Source: Ascidiaceihabitans sp039975415 (GTDB taxonomy: Bacteria > Pseudomonadota > Alphaproteobacteria > Rhodobacterales > Rhodobacteraceae). From it: DNA of 64,000 nucleotides. The position numbers and the translations under genes were made by a program. Under the pieces are notes generated by a model that did no database searches, was not told the origin of the DNA, and was given only the letters and a program-made list of their open reading frames with translations. Where the stretch lies: the NCBI RefSeq assembly GCF_039975415.1, contig NZ_JBDWHD010000007.1, one strand, 5' to 3'. Positions 8,232 to 17,481 of the stretch are shown here, one piece after another. Numbering within the stretch: position 1 is the stretch's first letter; each line of letters opens with the position of its first letter.

Positions 8232-9853
8232 TAAACACTCTCCTCTTTCTCATCGAGCCAACTACGAAGTATTTCGACGGTTTCTTCTTGGCGCTCGCCT
8301 ATCATTGCGCGCAGCCTGTCTACTGGATCACCGGTTGCGCCACCTGACATAGAGATGTCGGGTAAGCTGCCGATGTCGGAATCCATTGAGAAATCAGGTA
8401 GATCTAAGTCACCTAGGGACTCTATTTCACCGGATAAAACAGGTCCGCTTTGTTCTACGTTCCCATCTACATCCGATGTTAGCGCCGGGGCCGGAGGACT
8501 TAAGGATTGTGGCGGCCGTGTTAAGACGGGGCGTACCACGAATAGACCTAAAATCAGCGTCACTATTGCCAGAACTGCCATTTGAATTGCCGACATTACA
8601 TCCAATGCAAAGTGATCCATGATTGATGTGGTGGCAACTGTTCCGCTCGGAGCGATAGACTGTAGGGACATAGATTTTATGGTAATAATGTCGCCTCTGC
8701 TCTCATCAAAGCCTACAGCTGAGGAAACAAGCTCCTCCAAGGCGCCTAGCTCTTCTTCGGATCGAGGTTCTTGCACGGGTTGCCCATCTTCCGAAATATT
8801 CGTGATGTCGTTGACCAGCACGGCAACAGTTAACCGTTTTACTGCACCTGGCGACCGGATGATTTCACGTTCCGTTTCGGAAACCTCATAGTTTATCCGT
8901 TCACGACTTTCCGTGTTTTGCGAAGAAGAACTGTCGTTGCCCGCTGCAGCGTCACCATCCGGCAGGTTGGAGGCGACTGTTACACCCGCGCCACCTGCTT
9001 CGTTAGATGTATTGTTTCGCTGTTCTGTGTCCGTGCTGATAGCCACTCTGTTTTCCGGATCAAAGCGGCGCTCTCTAATAGCTTCGCTTTCAGTCACAGT
9101 GTCCACGCTGACTTCGACGATGGCGTTGCCGAACCCAACCCGCGCCTCAAGCAGTCGTTCTACCCGATCTTTTAGCACCTGGGCCTTATCTTCTGCGCCA
9201 GCGGCCGGTACGGCGTCGTCGCTGGCACCAATAAGTGCTCCTTTTGAATCGATGACTGCAACGTCTTCTGCCGCCAATCCGGCAACAGCAGATGCGACAA
9301 GATACCGAATCGCTTTTGCTTGTTGGGCAGACACATCCCCACCATTGGATGTTACTGAAACAGATGCTTTTGGTGTCACACCTCGCTGGAATGGGTTGGA
9401 CCCAGTTGTTGCGATGTGAACGCGTGCCATAGAAAACTGAGAACTCGCAATAATTGTTCGAGCTAACTCCCCTTCCTTTGCCCGCCAGTAAGCGGCGTCA
9501 AACATCTGGGAAGTTGTCCCAAATCCCGACAAAGAATCCAACAATTCATAGCCGCCACTGCTGTTTGCTGGCAGCCCTTCGCTGGCCAATGTCATTCTCA
9601 GTTGATCGCGCTGTTTCGAGTCGACAAAAATTGACCCGCCTCTGATTTCGAAGTCTGCGCCGCGCTGCTCCAAGGCGGTCACTACGTCACCGGCGGCTCC
9701 GTTTTCTAGCCCTGCATAAAGTAGTGTCATACTTGGGGCTGTCACCATTCGCGACATAGCCAATATAGCAAAAAACATAGCGATTGATGCCGCTACCACT
9801 ATGATTTGGCGCCTTAAGTCCAATCCAGTCCAGGCATTTATAAATTGCTGCAC
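8231..9853 (-). CDS. fliF: Flagellar MS-ring protein FliF
   Basis: Forms the membrane MS ring on which the motor and export apparatus assemble. About 540 residues: a first membrane segment near residues 20-40, ring-building domains with LYAGLENGAAGDVVTALE and the conserved SQFSMARVHIA, an Asn/Ser-rich periplasmic insertion, VSETEREIIRSPGAVKRLTVAVLVN, a second membrane segment (IQMAVLAIVTLILGLFVV) and an acidic tail for FliG. GTG at 9853 is preferred over the ATG at 9868 because GGAGG stands five bases before it and the protein then opens MQQFINAW, as related FliF proteins do. Confidence 0.95.
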   Translation of the reverse strand: MQQFINAWTGLDLRRQIIVVAASIAMFFAILAMSRMVTAPSMTLLYAGLENGAAGDVVTALEQRGADFEIRGGSIFVDSKQRDQLRMTLASEGLPANSSGGYELLDSLSGFGTTSQMFDAAYWRAKEGELARTIIASSQFSMARVHIATTGSNPFQRGVTPKASVSVTSNGGDVSAQQAKAIRYLVASAVAGLAAEDVAVIDSKGALIGASDDAVPAAGAEDKAQVLKDRVERLLEARVGFGNAIVEVSVDTVTESEAIRERRFDPENRVAISTDTEQRNNTSNEAGGAGVTVASNLPDGDAAAGNDSSSSQNTESRERINYEVSETEREIIRSPGAVKRLTVAVLVNDITNISEDGQPVQEPRSEEELGALEELVSSAVGFDESRGDIITIKSMSLQSIAPSGTVATTSIMDHFALDVMSAIQMAVLAIVTLILGLFVVRPVLTRPPQSLSPPAPALTSDVDGNVEQSGPVLSGEIESLGDLDLPDFSMDSDIGSLPDISMSGGATGDPVDRLRAMIGERQEETVEILRSWLDEKEESV

Positions 9854-9913
9854 GTTCGCCTCCGTCATACCGGGCGTTCTGCCCAGCGATAAACATCAAT
9901 AGAACGATCAGGC

Positions 9914-9928
9914 TTAATAATCGGTTAG
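9914..9928 (+). promoter_or_regulatory. Candidate CtrA box between fliF and fliL
   Basis: TTAA, seven bases, TTAG. It lies in the 120-base divergent region between the two flagellar units, 47 bases before the fliL start, and is one base from the CtrA consensus. CtrA controls flagellar genes in Caulobacter and in studied Rhodobacteraceae, which makes the site plausible. Confidence 0.42.
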
Positions 9929-9974
9929 TGGATCACAGGTTATACAGAATTAGACCTAAGCGATTGGACAGCGA

Positions 9975-10463
9975 ATGGCAGAGATTGATGAAGAAGCAGA
10001 AGCAGAACCCAAGAAGGCATCAAAAATGCCTATGATACTTGGCCTTCTGGCCACCATGCTTGGAGGCGGTGGGGGCTTTTACGCAGCTTGGAGCGGCATG
10101 ATTCTCGGATCTGAACCTGCGGAAAACGTTGAGGCGCAAGTTGATGCTGTTGATGCACTTCCTGACATAGCGTTTGTGCCGATTGACCCGATGGTCATAT
10201 CCCTAAGCCCCCCTTCTAACAGTAGGCACTTGAGTTTTCGTGCACAACTCGAAGTCCCGAGTCAGTATCAAGCGGATGTTGAACATCTTTTGCCCCGCGT
10301 GACAGATGTGCTGAACGGATATTTACGCGCGGTAAGAACAGAAGACCTTGAAAGTCCGTCCGCCCTGATCCGACTAAGGGCGCAAATGTTGCGTCGGGTT
10401 CAGATGGTTGCCGGAAGTGGACGCGTTAATGACCTGTTGGTCATGGAATTTGTACTGAATTGA
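9975..10463 (+). CDS. fliL: Flagellar basal body-associated protein FliL
   Basis: A stator-supporting inner-membrane protein. The acidic cytoplasmic leader (residues 1-15) is followed by one membrane helix near residues 18-40 (MILGLLATMLGGGGGFYAAW), then a periplasmic stomatin-like domain with ALPDIAFVPIDPMVISL and the C-terminal RVNDLLVMEFVLN, typical of FliL. Length 162 is normal. It leads the rightward unit with the small membrane gene, motE-like and motA. A second, differently organised FliL-like gene lies at 18976-19467. Confidence 0.92.
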   Translation: MAEIDEEAEAEPKKASKMPMILGLLATMLGGGGGFYAAWSGMILGSEPAENVEAQVDAVDALPDIAFVPIDPMVISLSPPSNSRHLSFRAQLEVPSQYQADVEHLLPRVTDVLNGYLRAVRTEDLESPSALIRLRAQMLRRVQMVAGSGRVNDLLVMEFVLN

Positions 10464-10472
10464 GGACCTAAA

Positions 10473-10853
10473 ATGGAATTGATCGCTGATATTTTGCTTG
10501 CAGCTGGTGCAATAGGTGCTGGCTTTTACTGCTTCATTTTGGGGCGACGCCTTAAGCGATTTAATAGTCTTGAAAAAGGTGTTGGTGGTGCCGTTGCAGT
10601 GCTCTCGGCGCAGGTTGATGATCTAAACAAATCTCTTGCAAGCGCACGTCAGACAGCTGCGGAATCGGCCGACACACTCACCAAACTGACTGAACGTGCT
10701 GAGCAAATGTCCAAGCATCTTGAGCTGCAAATGGCCGCATTGCACGACGTACCGACAGTTGAAGAACCTCCTGCGCAAGAAGAAATCGTTCCCAACTCAG
10801 AGCCAAGCCAACCAATGTTTATGCGTCATTCGGAAAGTGGGAGACGTCAATGA
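10473..10853 (+). CDS. Small single-pass membrane protein in the flagellar cluster
   Basis: A 126-residue protein I cannot place in a named family. An N-terminal membrane helix (ADILLAAGAIGAGFYCFILG) is followed by a positive patch, then a polar heptad-like helix (about residues 40-95) suited to a coiled coil, and a Pro/Glu-rich tail. GAGGA precedes the ATG. Its stop overlaps the start of the motE-like gene (ATGA). The position between fliL and motE/motA suggests a stator accessory role; that is inference from context only. Confidence 0.8.
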   Translation: MELIADILLAAGAIGAGFYCFILGRRLKRFNSLEKGVGGAVAVLSAQVDDLNKSLASARQTAAESADTLTKLTERAEQMSKHLELQMAALHDVPTVEEPPAQEEIVPNSEPSQPMFMRHSESGRRQ

Positions 10854-11452
10854 CTAAGCCAGTAAAAAACAAAATTCGGACAGGGCGCGGATCCGTTGCT
10901 TTGATCGCGCTGATGTTTCTAGGTTCTGCGGGAATGCGAATAGCTCTCAGCACTGACGCAGCTTTTGCCAAATCAGCCAACACAGAAACCGAATCTACGC
11001 AGTCAGAAACACAAAAGACTACAAATTCTGCTCAATCAGAACCGCAAACAGTTCCTGCGCTCCTCGATGCTTTGATAAAAAGGGAAGAAAAAGTAAAGGA
11101 AACGGAAAAACGTCAATCGCTTAGAGCAGAATCGCTAGAACAAGCAAAAAAGGAGATTGAAAGTAAGCTTGTGCAACTGGAGGCTTTGGAGGACCGGCTA
11201 AGCAAAACCTTAGCCCAAGCGAGAGGCGCAGAAGAAAAAGACCTTGCGCGACTAACGACGGTTTATGAAAGCATGAAGCCTGCCGAGGCCGCTGCCCTAT
11301 TCGAGGCAATGGAAGCTTCGTTTGCAGCCGGCTTTCTAGGTCGCATGCGCCCAGATTCTGCGGCAGCGATCATGGCGGGATTAGATCCACAAAAAGCGTA
11401 TACAATTAGTGTTCTGCTTGCTGGTAGAAATGGAAAAGTTCCAAAAAACTAG
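10850..11452 (+). CDS. MotE-like motility protein (MgtE N-domain type)
   Basis: A 200-residue protein with an N-terminal signal-anchor (about residues 15-40), a Ser/Thr/Glu-rich linker, a long coiled coil (about residues 75-130, with KREEKVKETEKRQSL) and a C-terminal MgtE intracellular-type domain: YESMKPAEAAALFEAME and FLGRMRPDSAAAIMAGLDP. That arrangement is that of MotE, a periplasmic chaperone for MotC in Sinorhizobium. It overlaps the preceding gene by four bases and precedes motA by 67 bases. Confidence 0.82.
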   Translation: MTKPVKNKIRTGRGSVALIALMFLGSAGMRIALSTDAAFAKSANTETESTQSETQKTTNSAQSEPQTVPALLDALIKREEKVKETEKRQSLRAESLEQAKKEIESKLVQLEALEDRLSKTLAQARGAEEKDLARLTTVYESMKPAEAAALFEAMEASFAAGFLGRMRPDSAAAIMAGLDPQKAYTISVLLAGRNGKVPKN

Positions 11453-11519
11453 CGTAGAAATAGAAATTATTAACTCGATTTGGATAGGTTGACTTCAACG
11501 AAGTTGGAGAGGAAGCGAA

Positions 11520-12389
11520 ATGATTGGAATTGTTGGGATAATAACAATTTTCGTAATGGTGTTTGGTGGATACTTGGCTGCCGGCGGGAAAATGGGGATT
11601 ATTCTAAAGTCACTTCCTTTCGAAATGACCATGATTGGAGGCGCAGCTGTGGGGGCATTCCTTATCAGCAACAGTGGTGCGGAAGTAAAGCACACACTAA
11701 AAGATCTGGGGAAGGTTTTCAAAGGCCCAAAATGGAAACACGAGGATTATCGAGATCTCTTGTGTCTACTTTTTGAGCTTATCCGATTGGCACGTCAAAA
11801 TCCTGTGGCCATAGAGGAGCATATCGAAGCCCCATCAGAATCGAGCATATTTTCTAAGTATCCCAAAATTATTTCAGACACCGAGGCAACAGCGCTAATT
11901 TGCGACACAATGCGTTCCGCGTCCATGAACTATGATGATCCGCATCAAGTTGAGGAAGTGTTGGAGAAGCGTATGGATGCGAATATGCATCACGCTCTAC
12001 ACTCGAGTCATGCGCTTCAAACAATTGCAGATGGCCTGCCAGCCTTAGGGATTGTGGCTGCCGTTTTGGGGGTAATTAAGACTATGGCCTCAATCGATCA
12101 ACCACCCGAAGTACTCGGGAAGTTAATTGGCGGGGCGCTGGTTGGTACATTTTTGGGTGTTTTCTTAGCATATGGACTGGTTGGTCCATTTGCTGAAAAG
12201 GTCAAAGCGACAACAGAGGAAGACAGCCACTTCTATCAACTTATTCGAGAAGTCCTAGTCGCAAACTTGCATAATCACGCAACCAATATCTGTATCGAAG
12301 TAGGGCGGCAGAATACTCCTTCTCATTGTCGACCATCGTACGCAGATTTGGAAGAGGCTTTGAAAACAGTAAAACAAAGTGCCGCATGA
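11520..12389 (+). CDS. motA: Flagellar motor stator protein MotA
   Basis: The proton-channel subunit of the stator. The 289 residues start MIGIVGIITIFVMVFGGYLA, with four membrane segments: two near the N-terminus and two near residues 170-225 (GLPALGIVAAVLGVIKTM and LIGGALVGTFLGVFLAYGLVG). A charged cytoplasmic loop sits between them. Length and topology match proton-type MotA. GGAGAGGAAG stands shortly before the ATG. The partner motB does not follow: the next gene, overlapping the motA stop by four bases, encodes an unrelated 717-residue periplasmic protein. Confidence 0.96.
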   Translation: MIGIVGIITIFVMVFGGYLAAGGKMGIILKSLPFEMTMIGGAAVGAFLISNSGAEVKHTLKDLGKVFKGPKWKHEDYRDLLCLLFELIRLARQNPVAIEEHIEAPSESSIFSKYPKIISDTEATALICDTMRSASMNYDDPHQVEEVLEKRMDANMHHALHSSHALQTIADGLPALGIVAAVLGVIKTMASIDQPPEVLGKLIGGALVGTFLGVFLAYGLVGPFAEKVKATTEEDSHFYQLIREVLVANLHNHATNICIEVGRQNTPSHCRPSYADLEEALKTVKQSAA

Positions 12390-14539
12390 AAAATATTAGC
12401 CTTCATATAGTGGTTTTTGCGATCTTCCCGCATTTGTTATCCGCCAACCCGATTCCCGTTAGAACCGGTGACCATGATAACTTTACAAGAGTAGTATTAA
12501 GCGTTCCATCTTCGTCAAATTGGGTTGAAGAGGTCACAGGAAGAGTCATTCTAATAAAGATCTCAGATCATAAGGTAGGTTTTGACACGTCGAAGGCTTT
12601 CGATCGAATAGGAAGAGATCGAATTTCGAGTTTCAAAGCAAGCTCGTCAAATCTTGAAATACAAATGGGGTGTGACTGTACAGTTGAAAGCTACCGTACA
12701 GTCAAAAATCTAATTGTTTTGGACATTTTCAATCAAGATGATGTCGTCAATGCGAATTTACAAGTTGACCAGGTTGATTTTGCGCACTTAGGAGCCAGGA
12801 ATCTTCAACTTCCCAAAACACAAAAAGAAGAACTTGAAGTCAACGCGCCGAGGGAGCAGAAAGAACCACCGGTCGACGTAGGTCAGGTACGAAATAAGGT
12901 CGAGAATGCTACAGAAACAAGTTTAAAAATAGAAAATGGAGAATCCTTAAAGGGAGCTCGCGAAATCCTGCTGCAAGAGTTTGGATCTTCAGCTACACGT
13001 GGAATTTTGAGCATTTCCTCTTCTTTACCTGCGAGGGAAGAGCGCTCACCACAAATCGATTTATCCATATTCAGTGAAAATCTTGAAGACTCCTTAGAGA
13101 GAAGCGAAGTGGGCAGCCCAAACATTGAAATTTCTTCGAGCAGTGACTTGCTGAATACATCTGCAGCACAGCAGATTATACAAAGCTCAGGCTTTTGTGT
13201 CGACGCAGATCTACTTCAAATTTCGCAGTGGGGGAAAAAATCTTCCCCTATTTCTGAAGTTGGAAACTTGAGATCTGCAATTTTTGATGAGTTGCAGCAA
13301 GTAGAACCTCAGGAAGTGTTAAAATTAGCTAAGTTGTACCTACATCTTGGTTTTGGCGCAGAGTCCGCAGCTACTTTGAATATTGTACCGTCGTTAAAGA
13401 AAAATCATCCTGAATTGCTTGCGATAGCGGAAATAATGGAATTTTCCAAATCTGCAAATGGGAATTTTTTTAAGGCTATGGAATCCTGCAACTCGGCTGC
13501 CGCAATGTGGGCTTTGTTCACCAACAATATTTCTGGAATCCGATCAGCTGAAGTAAACACGGATGCAGTGATTTTTGCACTAAATGATTTACCCATTTCT
13601 TTGAGAGAGAACCTAGCACCCACTATCAGTAATCAACTGTTGGCGCTGGATTTGGGTGCGGCTGCTGACTTGGCGTTGCGAACTTTAGAACGTTCTAGTG
13701 AACTCTCTACGGTAGACGTCGTCCTTGCAAGGTCCAACTTGGATACTGTCGATAACTCTCCAAAAGAGTCCAAAAAAAACTTGAGATACGTAATTGATTC
13801 TAACACACTTCAGTCAGCTGAAGCGTTGATAAAATTGATTGATCTAGAATTTAAGAACGACGGTCAAATAAGTGAGCAGCAACTACTTCTCGCCAGCGCA
13901 TACACTATGGAGTTACGTCATCACGACCTGATTCATGAAATACAAAGAGCTTTTATTTTGGCTTTGACGATGAGTGGAGAATTTTCAAGATCCATAAGAA
14001 TATTGGAAGATTATGTTAAAGAAAGATCAAAGTTTCAAACTGATGGTCTTCAAAATCGTGTCGTTCAATATTTGACCAAGCATTCCACCGTTGAAGAATT
14101 TCTGCTCTTTACCTTTGCTACGCTAGATAGAAGAACACTCAACCTGAATGCTTCAACAATGAAAAAAATTTCTGAAAGACTGGAAGAGCTAGGGTTTCTG
14201 GAGCAAGCAGAGTCTTTTTCAAACATGGCGATTCTGAATACTAGTGTGGTTGAGATTGCCGGCGAAGCCAACGTTAATACGATTGGTGGCAGTGCCATTA
14301 ATGGAGAAACTAGAAAATTTGGGAACGATCCAAACTTAAGTGAAGAATTGGAGACAGTACCGGCTGCACCTCAGGAACAACCAGTTCGACTTGAACCTCT
14401 AAGTCAGAGTCAAGAGTCAGCGGTCCAGAAAAACACTGCGCCTAGAGTTGACCCTAACGGATTTTTGAAAGAAGCAGATGAAGCTTTGATTAAAAGTATC
14501 GAGTCGCGTGTTTCGATAACGAAGTCTCTGGAAGATTAA
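12386..14539 (+). CDS. Large exported protein of unknown function, translationally coupled to motA
   Basis: A 717-residue protein I do not recognise by name. It has a signal peptide (residues 1-20, ending LLSAN). Next is a beta-rich, AMIN-like module (about 21-115) with PVRTGDHDNFTRVVL, KAFDRIGRDRISSFKA and a CDC pair. An acidic, low-complexity linker (130-270) leads to a helical region (about 285-630) with TPR-like spacing, then a Pro/Gln/Glu-rich tail. It starts within the motA stop (ATGA); the in-frame upstream ATG at 12326 lies inside motA. Base composition is AT-rich compared with the genome flanks. Context between motA and flhA suggests a periplasmic motor part, comparable in placement to Sinorhizobium MotC, but no homology is claimed. 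Confidence 0.85.
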   Translation: MKNISLHIVVFAIFPHLLSANPIPVRTGDHDNFTRVVLSVPSSSNWVEEVTGRVILIKISDHKVGFDTSKAFDRIGRDRISSFKASSSNLEIQMGCDCTVESYRTVKNLIVLDIFNQDDVVNANLQVDQVDFAHLGARNLQLPKTQKEELEVNAPREQKEPPVDVGQVRNKVENATETSLKIENGESLKGAREILLQEFGSSATRGILSISSSLPAREERSPQIDLSIFSENLEDSLERSEVGSPNIEISSSSDLLNTSAAQQIIQSSGFCVDADLLQISQWGKKSSPISEVGNLRSAIFDELQQVEPQEVLKLAKLYLHLGFGAESAATLNIVPSLKKNHPELLAIAEIMEFSKSANGNFFKAMESCNSAAAMWALFTNNISGIRSAEVNTDAVIFALNDLPISLRENLAPTISNQLLALDLGAAADLALRTLERSSELSTVDVVLARSNLDTVDNSPKESKKNLRYVIDSNTLQSAEALIKLIDLEFKNDGQISEQQLLLASAYTMELRHHDLIHEIQRAFILALTMSGEFSRSIRILEDYVKERSKFQTDGLQNRVVQYLTKHSTVEEFLLFTFATLDRRTLNLNASTMKKISERLEELGFLEQAESFSNMAILNTSVVEIAGEANVNTIGGSAINGETRKFGNDPNLSEELETVPAAPQEQPVRLEPLSQSQESAVQKNTAPRVDPNGFLKEADEALIKSIESRVSITKSLED

Positions 14540-14629
14540 ACCCTTGAGAAACGACTAGTATTAAGAGAATTTTATTCAGTTTGTAGTCTGTTGGGTGAAA
14601 GATATTGCGCTTAACCGGAGACAAAAAAG

Positions 14630-16711
14630 TTGAAAAGTTCTGTGAGAGAATATTTCAATCCAACCGTTCTGTTGGCCATGGCGTTGATGGCGGTTATCGT
14701 AATGATGGTCCTTCCGATGCCATCGTGGGTTTTAGATGTTGGTTTAGCTTCGTCTTTCGCGCTGGCGATACTGATTTTCACGGTGACTTTATTTATTCAA
14801 AGGCCGCTAGATTTCTCCGCCTTCCCTACAATTCTATTAACTACGTTAATGCTCCGCCTTTCCCTTAATGTTTCATCGACCAAACTGATCATTGGTCAGG
14901 GGCATACTGGCACCGACGCTGCGGGCGGGGTAATTGAAGGTTTCGCTCAGTTTGTCATGGGTGGCAGTGTCTTCTTGGGTTTGGTTGTGTTTTGTGTCCT
15001 GTTGATTGTTAACTTTATGGTTATCACCAAGGGCGCGGCGCGTATGGCGGAAGTGGGCGCCCGCTTTGCACTAGATGGAATGCCGGGCAAGCAACTGGCG
15101 ATCGATAGTGACATGTCAGCCGGTGCGATTGATCACGCCGAAGCTAAGGAACGACGTGAAAGGGAACAACAAGAAACTACGTTTTTTGGCTCTCTCGATG
15201 GTGCGTCAAAATTTGTTAAAGGGGATGCAGTCGCCGGCCTACTGATTACTTTGTTAAATTTGGTCGCTGGTTTGATAATGGGCATAGCCGTGCATGGCAT
15301 GGCCGTTGGTGACGCGTTTGTTACCTATGCAATTCTTACTGTTGGCGACGGTCTGGTCACGCAGATCCCTGCTGTCATTATTTCGATAGCTTCTGCTCTT
15401 TTGCTTGCGCGGGGCGGTGCGCAAGGATCGACTGACCTAGCAATTTTTGACCAATTGGGAAAGCATCCAGCCGCAATTGCAACAGTTTCTGTAGTTATGG
15501 GAGGTTTTGCATTTCTTCCTGGCCTACCGTTTGTACCGTTCATCTTGGGAGCAATTGGGCTGGCGGCTTTTGCGTATTTTGTAAGTGAACGAAACAAGAA
15601 ACGGGCGTCGCATGCATCAGATAGTGTTGTAATTGATGAGCCCTTGCCAGAAAAATCGTTGGGTGACATTTTAGAATTGGACGACATACACGTAGAGTTT
15701 GCTCCAGATTTGGTAAATATGGTGTTGGACCCTGGAACCGGGTTGGACTCTCGAATAGCTAATATGCGGACACATGTAGCGTCTGTATTTGGCCTGCTTC
15801 TCCCGGAGGTGCGTTTGACGGATCATCCTGGATTAGTTTCTGGTACCTACGTCATTCGAATTCATGGGGTTGAGCAAGTCAGAGCAGTGCTTCAATCCGA
15901 TCAAGTGTTGGCATTGCTTCCTGATGATCCGTCAACAGTTCCAAGTGGTTTGGATGCAAAGGAGCCAGTATATGGCGCTCCAGCGCGTTGGATAACAACC
16001 TCCGATCAAGAAACTGCCGCATTGGCTGGAGTAACAATCGTAACTCCAACCGAGGTTTTGGCCACTCATTTGCTAGAAGTGGTCAAGCGCAATTTCGGGC
16101 GATTGCTGTCGTTGAAGTCCCTCAGGCGGCTTTTGTCAGAAATGGTTAATGTATCTGACCCATCCCGCGCGGAAGCGAACAGAAAGTTTTTGGATGAACT
16201 AATTCCTGATCGTGTCCCTATCGATTTGTTACACGCAGTACTGCGGCTTCTTTTGGAAGAACAGGTCTCGATAAGAAACCTACCTCTCATATTGGAAGCT
16301 ATAGCTGAGGCCAGAGGGCAGAATGCGACACCAGAGGTGATCTGTGAACATGTACGTCAAAGGTTGGGATTTCAGCTGGTAGCAGAGATGCGTCGGGCTG
16401 ATGGTACTCTGCCTTTATTGCAGCTTGCACCGGAATGGGAGGATGCATTTGCAAACTATCAAGTCGAAGCTGATCGCGGATTAGATATCGCTTTGCCCCC
16501 TGATCTCTTTAACACATTGGCCGATAACGTTTCCCAAAAGGTGCGCGACGCCAATGACGAAGGAATTTTCCCTGCTGTCGTTACCAGCACTCGCCGTCGC
16601 CGGTTTTTGCGTACTTTGATGCATGCCAAAGGGATCAATACACCCGTCTTATCATTCGAAGAGATTGGTGTAGATGCCCGTCCTTCTCTGATTGGTGTTG
16701 TTGCGGCTTAA
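14630..16711 (+). CDS. flhA: Flagellar export gate protein FlhA
   Basis: The ring-forming export-gate component: an N-terminal membrane half (about residues 1-320, some eight helices, with the signature RLSLNVSSTKLIIGQGHTG region) and a cytoplasmic substrate/chaperone-docking half. GKQLAIDSDMSAGAID is the conserved FHIPEP-type loop. Length 693 is normal. The start is TTG at 14630: GGAG stands nine bases before it, while the next in-frame GTG has no suitable spacing. It follows a 90-base gap after the 717-residue gene and overlaps fliR by one base. Confidence 0.97.
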   Translation: MKSSVREYFNPTVLLAMALMAVIVMMVLPMPSWVLDVGLASSFALAILIFTVTLFIQRPLDFSAFPTILLTTLMLRLSLNVSSTKLIIGQGHTGTDAAGGVIEGFAQFVMGGSVFLGLVVFCVLLIVNFMVITKGAARMAEVGARFALDGMPGKQLAIDSDMSAGAIDHAEAKERREREQQETTFFGSLDGASKFVKGDAVAGLLITLLNLVAGLIMGIAVHGMAVGDAFVTYAILTVGDGLVTQIPAVIISIASALLLARGGAQGSTDLAIFDQLGKHPAAIATVSVVMGGFAFLPGLPFVPFILGAIGLAAFAYFVSERNKKRASHASDSVVIDEPLPEKSLGDILELDDIHVEFAPDLVNMVLDPGTGLDSRIANMRTHVASVFGLLLPEVRLTDHPGLVSGTYVIRIHGVEQVRAVLQSDQVLALLPDDPSTVPSGLDAKEPVYGAPARWITTSDQETAALAGVTIVTPTEVLATHLLEVVKRNFGRLLSLKSLRRLLSEMVNVSDPSRAEANRKFLDELIPDRVPIDLLHAVLRLLLEEQVSIRNLPLILEAIAEARGQNATPEVICEHVRQRLGFQLVAEMRRADGTLPLLQLAPEWEDAFANYQVEADRGLDIALPPDLFNTLADNVSQKVRDANDEGIFPAVVTSTRRRRFLRTLMHAKGINTPVLSFEEIGVDARPSLIGVVAA

Positions 16712-17481
16712 TGGAGGGGTTAGCCGAGTTTTTAGAGATCTCGAATGAATATCTTTGGCATGGATTGATTGTATTCTTGCGAACTGGAGCAGTAGTTGCA
16801 CTTCTTCCCGCGTTTGGTGAGCAGGCTGTACCAGCACGGATTAAGCTAATTTTAGCCCTCTCATTTACTATGATTGTCGCGCCTGCGGTCGAATTTAGTT
16901 CATTTTCCAACACACCATCAGATTTGGCATTTCTAGCAATGACAGAAGTCGCATCCGGTTTGATAATTGGATTAGGCATCCGTCTTTTTATCCTGGCTCT
17001 TCAAACAGCGGGGGCAATCGCCGCGCAATCGACATCTTTGTCACAATTGCTTGGTGGTGCTGCTGTAGAGCCGTTGGCGGCCATCGGGTACGTGTTGATG
17101 TTTGGCGGTATGGCTTTGGCGGTGATCGCGGGATTGCACATCAAAGCCGCTGAATTGCTAATCTTGTCCTTCGAGTTCTTGCCGATTGGTCGCTTTGCTG
17201 GGGGGGGTGATGTCGGTGAATGGGGCACTAAGCAAGTTAGCAAAGCATTTGCGCTGGCGTTTACCTTGTCTGCGCCGTTCATTTTGGTTTCAGTTTTGTA
17301 CAACTTGATGCTTGGCGTCATAAACAAGGCTATGCCTCAGTTGATGGTGGCGTTTGTCGGGGCGCCGTTGATCACGGCTGGTGGTCTTTTTATACTTTGT
17401 TTGGCCGCGCCGGTTATGTTGGCTGTTTGGCTACAAGCCTTTGATCAATTTTTGTTCAATCCATTTGGAAACCTGCCATGA
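16711..17481 (+). CDS. fliR: Flagellar export gate protein FliR
   Basis: A 256-residue inner-membrane gate component that completes the FliP/Q/R pore. About six hydrophobic segments; recognisable parts are FLRTGAVVALLPAFGEQAVPARIKL at the start, SGLIIGLGIRLFILALQTAGAI and FILVSVLYNLMLGVINKAMPQL near the end. Its start overlaps the flhA stop (TAATG) and its stop overlaps the flhB start (ATGA), so flhA-fliR-flhB are coupled. Confidence 0.96.
   Translation: MEGLAEFLEISNEYLWHGLIVFLRTGAVVALLPAFGEQAVPARIKLILALSFTMIVAPAVEFSSFSNTPSDLAFLAMTEVASGLIIGLGIRLFILALQTAGAIAAQSTSLSQLLGGAAVEPLAAIGYVLMFGGMALAVIAGLHIKAAELLILSFEFLPIGRFAGGGDVGEWGTKQVSKAFALAFTLSAPFILVSVLYNLMLGVINKAMPQLMVAFVGAPLITAGGLFILCLAAPVMLAVWLQAFDQFLFNPFGNLP

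Noticed and set aside
12326..12385. Upstream start for the 717-residue protein
   Set aside because: It lies inside motA; the ATG overlapping the motA stop begins a proper signal peptide.
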